In this document: positions 41,748 to 49,707 of the stretch, in pieces
Layout of the letters: each line of letters starts with the position of its first letter
Numbering within the stretch: position 1 is the first letter of the stretch
Assembly (NCBI RefSeq): GCF_036053395.1
Contig: NZ_CP107942.1
Location: 6,528,501-6,592,500 of the forward strand
Length of the DNA stretch: 64,000 bases
From: Actinoplanes sp. NBC_00393
Lineage (GTDB): Bacteria > Actinomycetota > Actinomycetes > Mycobacteriales > Micromonosporaceae
Direction of reading: 5' to 3'
The notes under the pieces: model-generated
Databases searched by the model: none
Told to the model about the DNA's origin: nothing
What the model saw: the letters and a program-made list of their open reading frames with translations, nothing else
Translations under genes and position numbers: made by a program

Positions 41748-44700
41748 ATGTCCAGATTCAGACGAAGAGTCCTCGCCGCCACCGTCGTCGCGAGCGTCGT
41801 CGCCGCCCTCGCCCACGCACCGGCCGCCTCGGCCGCCGGTCCCAACCTGGCGGCCGGCAAGACTTTCAGCGCCAGCAGCTTCACCGACGTCTACCCGGCC
41901 GGCAATGCCGGCGACGGCAACGCGAACACCTACTGGGAGAGCAACAACAACGCGTTCCCGCAGTGGCTGCAGGTCGACCTGGGCACCGCCACGCAGGTCA
42001 ACCAGGCCGTCCTCAAGCTGCCGCCGGCCGCGGCCTGGGCCACCCGGACGCAGACGCTGAGCATTCAGGGCAGCACGAACGGATCCTCGTTCAGCACGCT
42101 GAAGGCGAGTGCCGGGTACACGTTCAACCCGGCCTCCGGCAACACCGTGACCATCGACTTCACCGCGGCCAGCGCCCGGTTCCTGCGGGTGAACGTCACC
42201 GGCAACACCGGATGGGCCGCCGGGCAGATCTCCGAACTGGAGGTGTACGGCCCGGTCAGCGGGGACAGCCAGGCGCCGAGCGCGCCGGGCAACCTGGCCT
42301 ACACCCAGCCGGCGAGCGGGCAGATCCGGCTGACCTGGAACGCGTCGACCGACAACGTGGGCGTGACCGGCTACGACGTCTACGCCGGCGGGGTTCTCAA
42401 GACGAGTGTCGCCGGCAATGTGCTGACGTACACCGACAGCCAGCCGGACAGCGCCACGGTGTCCTACTACGTCCGGGCCCGCGACGCGGCGGGCAACGCC
42501 TCGGCGAACAGCAACACGGTCACCCGCAACGGGACGCCGGGCAACGGCACCAACCTGGCCGCCGGGCGGCCGATCGAAGCGTCCTCGACGATCCACACCT
42601 TCGTCGCGGCCAACGCCAACGACAACGACACGGCCACCTACTGGGAGGGCAGCGCGTACCCGGCGAACCTGACGGTCAAGCTGGGCGCGAACGCCACCGT
42701 GCAGTCCGTGGTGGTCAAGCTCAACCCGGCCACCGCGTGGGGCACCCGCCAGCAGACCTTCTCGGTCCTCGGCCGGGAGCAGTCCGCCTCCGGCTTCAGC
42801 ACGATCGCGAACTCGGCGACGTACACCTTCAATCCGGCCACCGGCAACACGGTGACCGTCCCGGTCAGCGCGACCGCCGCGGACGTGCGCCTCTCCTTCA
42901 CCGCCAACACCGGCGCGCCGAGTGGGCAGGTCGCGGAGTTCCAGGTGATCGGCGTCGCGGCGCCGAATCCGGACCTCACGGTCACGGCCATGACCTTCTC
43001 TCCGGCCGCGCCGGTCGAGACCGACGCGATCACGCTGTCCGCCACGGTCCGCAACGCGGGCAACGCTGCGTCTCCCGCCTCCAACGTCAACTTCTACCTG
43101 GGTACGACCAAAGCCGGCACTGCCTCGGTCGGAGCTCTCGCCGCCGGCGCTTCCACCACTGTCTCCGCGTCGATCGGCGCGCGGGACGCCGGCAGTTATC
43201 CCCTGTCGGCGAAGGTCGACGAGGCCAACACGGTCATCGAGTCCAACGACGCGAACAACTCGTACAGCAACCCGTCTTCCCTTGTGGTGACGCCGGTCAG
43301 CAGCTCCGATCTGGTCGCCTCGGCGGTCAACTGGTCGCCCGGCACACCGGCGGCCGGCAACACGGTCACCTTCTCGGTCACCCTTCGCAATCAGGGCTCC
43401 GCTTCGACGACGGGCGGCGCCCATGGGGTGACGGTTTCCTTGTTGTCGGGCGCCACTGTCGTGAAGACCCTCACCGGGTCTTGGACCGGGACGCTTGCGG
43501 CCGGCGCCTCCTCGCCGGCGATCAACCTGGGCACCTGGACCGCGGCTAACGGCCGGTACACGGTCCGGACCGTGGTGGCCGCGGACGGCAACGAACTGGC
43601 GGTCAAGCAGGCCAACAACACCAGCGAGAAGCCGTTCTTCGTGGGCCGCGGCGCGAACATGCCGTACGACATGTACGAGGCCGAGGACGGGCAGACCGGC
43701 GGCGGCGCGAACGTGGTCGGCCCGAACCGCACCGTCGGCGACCTGGCCGGTGAGGCGTCCGGGCGCCGGGCGGTCACGCTGAACCAGACCGGCGCGTTCG
43801 TGCAGTGGACGACCCGGGCGGCGACGAACACCGTGGTGGCCCGCTTCTCCATCCCGGACGGCACGAACAGCTCGATCAACGTGTACGTCAACGGGTCGCT
43901 CAACAAGACCCTGCCGCTGACCTCGAAATATGCGTGGCTCTACGGCAACGAGACCAACCCGCAGAACTCGGGCACCGGTCCGCGGCACATCTACGACGAG
44001 GCCAACATCATGCTGACCGGCTCGTTCCCGGCGGGCAGCACGATCAAGCTTCAGAAGGACGCCGCCAACTCGGGCACCATCGCGATCGACTTCATCAACA
44101 CCGAGCAGGTCGCTCCGGTCGCCAACCCGGATCCGGCGCGCTACGTCGTACCGGCCGGTTTCGACCACCAGTCGGTGCAGAACGCGCTGGACACCGCCCG
44201 GCAGGACAGCACCAAGCTCGGCGTGTACCTTCCGGCCGGCGATTACCAGACCAGCAACAAGTTCCAGGTGTACGGGCGTTCGCTGCGGGTCATCGGAGCC
44301 GGCCCCTGGTACACCCGGTTCCACACCCCGTCCACGCAGAGCGAGACCGACGCCGGCTTCCGGGCCGACGCCACCGCCAACGGGTCGACGTTCGCGAACT
44401 TCGCGTTCTTCGGCAACTACACGATCCGCATCGACGGCCCCGGCAAGGTGTTCGACCTGGCCAACGTCGCCGACATCACGATCGACAACATCTGGGCCGA
44501 GCACACGGTGTGCCTCTACTGGGGCGCCAACACCGACCGGATGAAGATCACCAACTCGCGGATCCGGAACATGTTCGCCGACGGCGTGAACATGACCAAC
44601 GGCAGCACCGACAACCTGGTCGACAACAACGACGCCCGGGCCACCGGTGACGACAGCTTCGCGCTGTTCTCGGCCATCGACGCGGGCGGCGCCGACGAGA

Positions 44701-45299
44701 TCAACAACGTCTACTCGAACCTGTCCAGCACGCTGACCTGGCGGGCCGCCGGCATCGCGGTCTACGGCGGGTACGCCAACACCTTCAAGAACATCTACAT
44801 CGCGGACACCCTGGTCTACTCGGGCATCACGATCAGCTCGCTGGACTTCGGCTACCCGATGAACGGTTTCGGCGCCAACCCGCCGACCGTGTTCGACAAC
44901 ATCTCGATCGTCCGGGCGGGTGGCCACTTCTGGGGCAGCCAGGTCTTCCCGGCGATCTGGGTGTTCTCCGCGTCGAAGGTCTTCCAGGGCATCCGGGTGT
45001 CGAACGTCGACATCGTCGACCCGACCTACTCCGGGATCATGTTCCAGACCAACTACGTGGGCGGTCAGCCGCAGAACCCGATCAAGGACATCGTCTTCAC
45101 CAACGTCACGATCAGCGGCGCCAAGAAGAGCGGCGATGCCTACGACGCCAAGTCCGGTTACGGCATCTGGGCCAACCCGATGCCGGAAGCGGGCCAGGGC
45201 CCGGCGGTCGGCTCGGCCACCTTCAACAACCTGCAGATGAGCAACAACTTCAAGGACATCGAGAACCCGACCAGTACGTTCACGATCGTTCGCAACTAG
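41748..45299 (+). CDS. Secreted multidomain GH87 alpha-1,3-glucanase (mutanase type)
   Basis: A 1183-residue exoenzyme. Residues 1-32 are a signal peptide (RRRVLAATVVASVVAALAHA). Then come a discoidin-like CBM (about 33-178), FN3 (about 182-263), a second discoidin-like CBM (265-405), two CARDB-like modules (408-640), a CBM35/CBM6-like module starting YDMYEAEDGQTGGGANVVG and the catalytic right-handed beta-helix (about 800-1183). The Asp residues match the GH87 catalytic spacing: D945 in NMFADGVNMTNG, and D968/D969 in ATGDDSFALF, the 23/24-residue offset reported for alpha-1,3-glucanase. Substrates are fungal cell-wall or dental alpha-1,3-glucan. ATG at 41748 begins the signal peptide. It is downstream of the importer and glucosidase. 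Confidence 0.88.
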   Translation: MSRFRRRVLAATVVASVVAALAHAPAASAAGPNLAAGKTFSASSFTDVYPAGNAGDGNANTYWESNNNAFPQWLQVDLGTATQVNQAVLKLPPAAAWATRTQTLSIQGSTNGSSFSTLKASAGYTFNPASGNTVTIDFTAASARFLRVNVTGNTGWAAGQISELEVYGPVSGDSQAPSAPGNLAYTQPASGQIRLTWNASTDNVGVTGYDVYAGGVLKTSVAGNVLTYTDSQPDSATVSYYVRARDAAGNASANSNTVTRNGTPGNGTNLAAGRPIEASSTIHTFVAANANDNDTATYWEGSAYPANLTVKLGANATVQSVVVKLNPATAWGTRQQTFSVLGREQSASGFSTIANSATYTFNPATGNTVTVPVSATAADVRLSFTANTGAPSGQVAEFQVIGVAAPNPDLTVTAMTFSPAAPVETDAITLSATVRNAGNAASPASNVNFYLGTTKAGTASVGALAAGASTTVSASIGARDAGSYPLSAKVDEANTVIESNDANNSYSNPSSLVVTPVSSSDLVASAVNWSPGTPAAGNTVTFSVTLRNQGSASTTGGAHGVTVSLLSGATVVKTLTGSWTGTLAAGASSPAINLGTWTAANGRYTVRTVVAADGNELAVKQANNTSEKPFFVGRGANMPYDMYEAEDGQTGGGANVVGPNRTVGDLAGEASGRRAVTLNQTGAFVQWTTRAATNTVVARFSIPDGTNSSINVYVNGSLNKTLPLTSKYAWLYGNETNPQNSGTGPRHIYDEANIMLTGSFPAGSTIKLQKDAANSGTIAIDFINTEQVAPVANPDPARYVVPAGFDHQSVQNALDTARQDSTKLGVYLPAGDYQTSNKFQVYGRSLRVIGAGPWYTRFHTPSTQSETDAGFRADATANGSTFANFAFFGNYTIRIDGPGKVFDLANVADITIDNIWAEHTVCLYWGANTDRMKITNSRIRNMFADGVNMTNGSTDNLVDNNDARATGDDSFALFSAIDAGGADEINNVYSNLSSTLTWRAAGIAVYGGYANTFKNIYIADTLVYSGITISSLDFGYPMNGFGANPPTVFDNISIVRAGGHFWGSQVFPAIWVFSASKVFQGIRVSNVDIVDPTYSGIMFQTNYVGGQPQNPIKDIVFTNVTISGAKKSGDAYDAKSGYGIWANPMPEAGQGPAVGSATFNNLQMSNNFKDIENPTSTFTIVRN

Positions 45300-45307
45300 C
45301 CGGACTG

Positions 45308-45340
45308 CCGGGGCCCGCAATACGGGGATGCGGGCCCCGG
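45308..45340 (+). terminator. Hairpin after the GH87 gene
   Basis: A perfect 12-bp stem, CCGGGGCCCGCA (45308-45319) with TGCGGGCCCCGG (45329-45340), around a 9-nt loop, starting 8 bp after the stop. CCTCTACC follows, not a T-run. Confidence 0.75.
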
Positions 45341-45357
45341 CCTCTACCCTGTCGACC

Positions 45358-45774
45358 ATGTTCGAACTGCTGACCGGCCTCATCCTGGTGGCCGGATCGG
45401 TCTACCTGCTGTTCCAGAGCTTCACGCCGTTACGCCCGATCTGGTCCGGCGCCACCCCGGCCGACGCCCGGGTGCCGACCCAGTTCGGGCAGGTACCGCC
45501 CCGCAACTACCTGGCCTATCTGCTCTGGCTGGTGCCCGGCACCTTCGGGGTCCTGATGATCGGCGTGGTGCTGCTGCTGCGCTTCGCCGGTGCGCCGGAG
45601 GTGCTGACCCCGATCTTCGGCTGGACCGGGCTCGGCTCGCTCATCGTCGCCGTGCCGCTGGTTCCGCTGCACATGCTGGTCAGCGCCACCAACCGGCCCC
45701 GCTTCCTGGTGCCGCCGCCGTACCGGGACGAGCCGGGCGCGATCACCTCGTTCCTCCGCCGCCGCCGGCCCTGA
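45358..45774 (+). CDS. Membrane protein of unknown function (three helices)
   Basis: A 138-residue protein. An N-terminal helix (LLTGLILVAGSVYLLFQ) is followed by a loop and two more hydrophobic spans (PGTFGVLMIGVVLLLRF; GLGSLIVAVPLVPLHMLV). The C-terminus is cytoplasmic-type basic (SFLRRRRP). I do not recognise the family. ATG at 45358 begins the first helix. Its stop is 1 bp from the stop of the convergent SulP gene. Confidence 0.6.
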   Translation: MFELLTGLILVAGSVYLLFQSFTPLRPIWSGATPADARVPTQFGQVPPRNYLAYLLWLVPGTFGVLMIGVVLLLRFAGAPEVLTPIFGWTGLGSLIVAVPLVPLHMLVSATNRPRFLVPPPYRDEPGAITSFLRRRRP

Positions 45775-45775
45775 G

Positions 45776-47902
45776 TCAGGCCGCAGGCAGCGACGAGACC
45801 GGGCGGGAATCACCCAGGATCGGGTCGACCTCGTACATCCGGGCCTCGGCCAGGTCGAAGTACATGCCGGTGAGCCGCAGCCGGCCGGACGCCTCGGCGG
45901 CCAGCACGGTCGGGTAGGTACGCAGGTTGACCAGCTGGCTGACCACGTTGTCGGTGACGCAGCGCTCCTCGTCGGACGGGTCGGTGAACCGCACGCCGGA
46001 GTGCGCCAGCCAGTCGCCGAGCGCCGAACCGGGCGAAGCCGCGCTGGTCATCAGGGCCCGGACCGCGCCGCAGCCGGAATGGCCGCAAACGGTGATCGTG
46101 GTGACGCCGAGGACGTCCACGGCGTACTCGATGGCGGCCCCGACCGAGACGTCCCCGGCGTCGTTCGGCGGCACGATGTTGCCGATGTTGCGGACGCAGA
46201 ACAGGTCACCGGGCCCACTCGCGGTGATCAGATTCGGCACCAGCCGGGAGTCGGCGCAGGTGATGAAGAGCTGCTGCGGGCGCTGCCCGTCCCGGGCCAG
46301 GTCGGCCAGGTGCGGCCGGACCAGCGGCGCGACCGTACGCTCGAACTCCGCGATCCCGGCCGCCATGGCGTCCCGCCGCTGCTGGTCCATGTCCTGCCAG
46401 CGCGACCACGAGCCGAGCAGCCGTGGCGTGCGCTTCCCGCTGCCCAGCCGGCCCGAGGTGGCCTGGGAGAACCAGGAGTCGTGCACCTCCCGGATCCGGA
46501 CCTGCCCGCCGGAACGTTCGTAGCCCTCCCGCCAGTCCCGGATCGTCTCGAACGCCCCGTGGTCCAGGTAGTCCAGGTGCAGCTCGACGTCGACGTCCGC
46601 GCCCGGCGGCAGCGCACCGAGTTCGCGGGCGAGCCGGGCCGACTCGACGAACGACAGGGTGCCGTTGATGGTGACCAGCCACTCGCCGGGCGCCCGCTCG
46701 ACCCGGCGGATCTCCGAGCGGGTGAGCCGCCAGAGGATCAGCAGCGCCGCGGTGACCATGCCGAGCGCCACCCCGGTGAGCAGGTCGGTGAAGACCACGC
46801 CGAGCCCGGTGACCAGGTAGGTGGGCAGTTCCCGGTGCCGCGCGTACGTCCGCATCTGGGCCAGGCTGACCAGCCGCAGACCGACCACGATCAGCACGGC
46901 GGCGAGCACCGCCATCGGGATGGTCTCCAGCAGGTCGGTCCAGAGCAGCACGAACGCCGCGATCCAGACGCCGTGCAGGATCGCCGAGGCCCGGGTACGC
47001 GCACCCGCCGCCACGTTCGTGGAACTGCGCACGATCACCCCGGTCACCGGCAGACCGCCGAACAGACCGGAGGCGGTGTTCGCGGCGCCCTGAGCGACCA
47101 GTTCCCGGTTGAGGTTGGCCCGCGGCCCGTCGTGGAGCCGGTCCACCGCGACCGCGGAGAGCAGCGACTCGACACTGGCCACCAGCGCGATGGTGATCAC
47201 CGCGACGACGATCTCGCGCAGCGGCGCGTCCGGCCAGACCGGCCGGATCAGTCCGGCCAGCGGTTCGTCCGGCAGCCGGACCCGCTCCACGTCGGCGCCC
47301 ATGGCGGCGGCGAGCGCGGTCATCGACACCACCGCGACCAGGGCGGCGGGCAGCAGGGACACCTTCACCAGGCGGGGCCAGACGAGCAGGATGACGACGG
47401 TGAGGGCGCCGAGCACCGCGGCGGCGCCGTGATGGGCGGCGATCTGCCCGGGCAGGTCGATCAGGTTCTGCCATGCGGAGCTCTGCGCGGCGCCGCCGAG
47501 CATCACGTGAACCTGGCTCAGCGCGATGACCAGGCCGATGCCCGCGAGCATGCCGTGCACGACGGCGGGTGAGAGAGCGAGGGCGGCGCGGCCCAGCCGG
47601 GAGGCGCCGAGGACGATCTGGACCAGGCCGGCGACCGCGACGATGGCGGCGGTGCCGGCGAACCCGAAGTCGGCCACCGTACCGGCCACGATCACGGTGA
47701 GACCGGCTGCGGGGCCGCTGACCTGCAGCGGGGCGCCGCCTAGGGCGCCCGCGACGATGCCGCCGACCACGGCGGCGACCAATCCGGCGAGTAACGGGGC
47801 CCCGGACGCTGCGGCGATGCCGAGCGACAGGGGAATGGCGATCAGGAAGACGACGATGGACGCCGGCAAGTCCCGGCGCAAAGACTGCGTCAAGTCGGAC
47901 AT
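45776..47902 (-). CDS. SulP anion transporter fused to beta-carbonic anhydrase
   Basis: A 708-residue fusion. Residues 1-400 form a SulP/SLC26-type transporter (DLPASIVVFLIAIPLSLGIA; PVTGVIVRSSTNVAAGARTR). A STAS-like domain follows (WLVTINGTLSFVESARLARE, about 410-480). The C-terminus is a beta-carbonic anhydrase: FITCADSRLVPNLIT (about 548) supplies Cys and the Asp-Arg dyad, and VCGHSGCGAVRAL (about 611) supplies His and Cys zinc ligands. Such fusions couple bicarbonate uptake to CO2 interconversion; sulfate transport is an alternative. ATG at 47902 begins the conserved transporter. Upstream lies the second 62-bp palindrome array. Confidence 0.9.
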   Translation of the reverse strand: MSDLTQSLRRDLPASIVVFLIAIPLSLGIAAASGAPLLAGLVAAVVGGIVAGALGGAPLQVSGPAAGLTVIVAGTVADFGFAGTAAIVAVAGLVQIVLGASRLGRAALALSPAVVHGMLAGIGLVIALSQVHVMLGGAAQSSAWQNLIDLPGQIAAHHGAAAVLGALTVVILLVWPRLVKVSLLPAALVAVVSMTALAAAMGADVERVRLPDEPLAGLIRPVWPDAPLREIVVAVITIALVASVESLLSAVAVDRLHDGPRANLNRELVAQGAANTASGLFGGLPVTGVIVRSSTNVAAGARTRASAILHGVWIAAFVLLWTDLLETIPMAVLAAVLIVVGLRLVSLAQMRTYARHRELPTYLVTGLGVVFTDLLTGVALGMVTAALLILWRLTRSEIRRVERAPGEWLVTINGTLSFVESARLARELGALPPGADVDVELHLDYLDHGAFETIRDWREGYERSGGQVRIREVHDSWFSQATSGRLGSGKRTPRLLGSWSRWQDMDQQRRDAMAAGIAEFERTVAPLVRPHLADLARDGQRPQQLFITCADSRLVPNLITASGPGDLFCVRNIGNIVPPNDAGDVSVGAAIEYAVDVLGVTTITVCGHSGCGAVRALMTSAASPGSALGDWLAHSGVRFTDPSDEERCVTDNVVSQLVNLRTYPTVLAAEASGRLRLTGMYFDLAEARMYEVDPILGDSRPVSSLPAA

Positions 47903-48435
47903 GTCGGAAAAGTACCCAAGAATGATTAACGGGTGATTACCGAAACACTCCTTACAGACAAGCCACAGCAAACTCCCGCCCACCCCCCAGCCACCCAACG
48001 CAGCCGACCCCCACCGCTGCCTCCACACGCCAAAGACAGCACCGAGCGTCAGCCGACCAACCCGGCTGACCACCACCGCTGCTTCCCCGCGCCGAAGGCA
48101 GCGCTGAGCGTCAGCCAGCCCAAAGCAGCTGACCGCCACCGCTGCCTCCGCGCGCCGAAGGCAGCGCTGAGCGTCAGCCGGCCCAAGCAGCTGACCGCCA
48201 CTGCTGCCTCCCCGCGCCGAAGGCAGCGCTGAGCGTCAGCCGACCAACCCAGCTGACCCCACCGCTGCCTCCGCGCGCCGAAGGCAGCGCTGAGCGTCAG
48301 CCGGCCCAAAGCGGCTGACCGGGAGTGCTGCCTCAACGCGCCGGAGGCAGCGCTCAGCGTCAGCCGAGCGAAGCGGCTGCGTGGAAGGGGGCACGGCTGC
48401 GCGGTGGAGTGCGCGGCCAGAGGAGGAGCGGCGGG
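47903..48435. repeat. Gap with second palindromic 62-bp repeat array (six units)
   Basis: Units start near 48003 (variant GCCGAC), 48065, 48128, 48190, 48252 and 48313, 61-63 bp apart, ending at about 48365. Each has GCTGAC...GTCAGC outer arms and GCTGCCTC...GAAGGCAGC inner arms; the core matches the reverse complement of the 12.7 kb unit at about 44 of 51 positions. Copies here are more diverged. The remaining 100 bp on the left must hold the SulP promoter, and 70 bp on the right lead to the epimerase stop. Confidence 0.88.
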
Positions 48436-49506
48436 TCAGGCCTTCCAGACGTCCTGGTTCGACTCGTAGATCTCGCGCAGGATCGCCGGCACGTCGTAGG
48501 TCATCTTCCAGTCCGGGTAGTGCTCCTCGAACCGCGCGGTGCTGCTGATCCACCACTGGTGGTCGCCGGCGCGGTTCTGGTCCACGTACTCGGTCCGCGC
48601 TTCCAGACCGGTGATCTCGGAAGCGATCTTGAAGGCCTCGATGTGGCTGCAGTTGGAGTAGCGACCGCCGCCCATGTTGTAGATCTCGGCGATGCGCGGC
48701 GCCTTGTGGAACGCCTCGAACGCGGACACCAGGTCGTGCGAGTGGATGGCGTCGCGGACCATCTTCCCCTGGTAGCCGAAGATCTTGTAGACCCGCTGCT
48801 CCATGACGCAGCGCATCAGGTACGCCAGGAAGCCGTGCAGCTCAGCGGCGGAGTGACCGGGGCCGGTCAGCGTGCCGCCACGGAAGACCGCGGTCGGCAT
48901 GTCGAAGTAGCGCCCGTACTCCTGGACCATGATGTCGGCGGCCACCTTGGAGGCGCCGAAGACCGAGTGCATGCTGCTGTCGATCGACATGGTCTCGTCG
49001 ATCCCGCCGTACCACTTGTGGTCCTCGGGCAGCTCCCACCTCGTCGGCTGCTCGATCAGCGGCAGCGAGTTGGGCGTGTCGCCGTACACCTTGTTGGTCG
49101 AGGTGAAGATGAACGGCGCGTCCTTGGCGTGCCGCCGGGTCGCCTCGAGCATGTTGATCGTGCCGACCGCGTTCACGTCGAAGTCGGTGAACGGCTCCCG
49201 GGCGGCCCAGTCGTGGCTGGGCTGAGCGGCGGCGTGGATGACCAGGCCGACGTTCTTTCCCAGCTTGGCGAAGAGCGCGTCCAGCCCGTCCCGGTCACGG
49301 ATGTCCAGCGAGTGGTGGGTGTAGCGGTCGCCGACCTCCTTGGTCAGCCGCTGCAGGTTCCACTGGGTGGAGCCGTCGGCGCCGAAGAAGTAGCCCCGCA
49401 TGTCGTTGTCGACGCCGACCACGTCCATGCCGAGCCCGGCGAAGTGCCGGACCGCCTCGGAACCGATCAGGCCGGCCGAGCCGGTGATTACGACGACGCT
49501 GCTCAT
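48436..49506 (-). CDS. NAD-dependent epimerase/dehydratase (SDR, CDP-paratose epimerase-like)
   Basis: A 356-residue extended SDR enzyme. [20 protein letters not shown] is the glycine-rich NAD site, and [20 protein letters not shown] the conserved strand. The sequence [20 protein letters not shown] has Phe (about 180) where classic SDRs have the catalytic Tyr of Y-x-x-x-K; the Lys is kept. Close relatives labelled CDP-paratose 2-epimerase-like share this. Motifs KVYGD and [17 protein letters not shown] are family-typical. It could epimerise or oxidise a nucleotide sugar. GGAGG seven bases upstream supports ATG at 49506. Single gene. Confidence 0.85.
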   Translation of the reverse strand: MSSVVVITGSAGLIGSEAVRHFAGLGMDVVGVDNDMRGYFFGADGSTQWNLQRLTKEVGDRYTHHSLDIRDRDGLDALFAKLGKNVGLVIHAAAQPSHDWAAREPFTDFDVNAVGTINMLEATRRHAKDAPFIFTSTNKVYGDTPNSLPLIEQPTRWELPEDHKWYGGIDETMSIDSSMHSVFGASKVAADIMVQEYGRYFDMPTAVFRGGTLTGPGHSAAELHGFLAYLMRCVMEQRVYKIFGYQGKMVRDAIHSHDLVSAFEAFHKAPRIAEIYNMGGGRYSNCSHIEAFKIASEITGLEARTEYVDQNRAGDHQWWISSTARFEEHYPDWKMTYDVPAILREIYESNQDVWKA

Positions 49507-49707
49507 CAGGACCTCCGCGGGTTGTCGGTCGCCACGCGGCGAGACTACCGGTGGTACGCACCTCGCCCGTGGCCCGGTCCGGGGTGTCGCGATCGTGATG
49601 CTTGACGAGTGCGTGAAACGGGCACGTCACAGATTCGCCACATCCGATCGGAAGGCTCCGGCGGATAAGCACGGCTGTGCCGGAACTTGAGTACGAAGGC
49701 GGTCGCG

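Noticed and set aside
41724..45383. A 1219-codon open frame on the minus strand opposite the GH87 gene
   Set aside because: It is rich in Arg/Asp/Gly/Val with no domain pattern and mirrors the GC-rich codon bias of the GH87 gene, whose modules are clearly conserved.
46001..47572. Plus-strand frame of 523 codons opposite the SulP-carbonic anhydrase gene
   Set aside because: Low-complexity Asp/Arg/Gln/Gly text; the minus strand encodes complete SulP and carbonic anhydrase motifs.
48003..48365. Possible CRISPR array at the second repeat locus
   Set aside because: The same palindromic core with short constant spacers; no cas genes.
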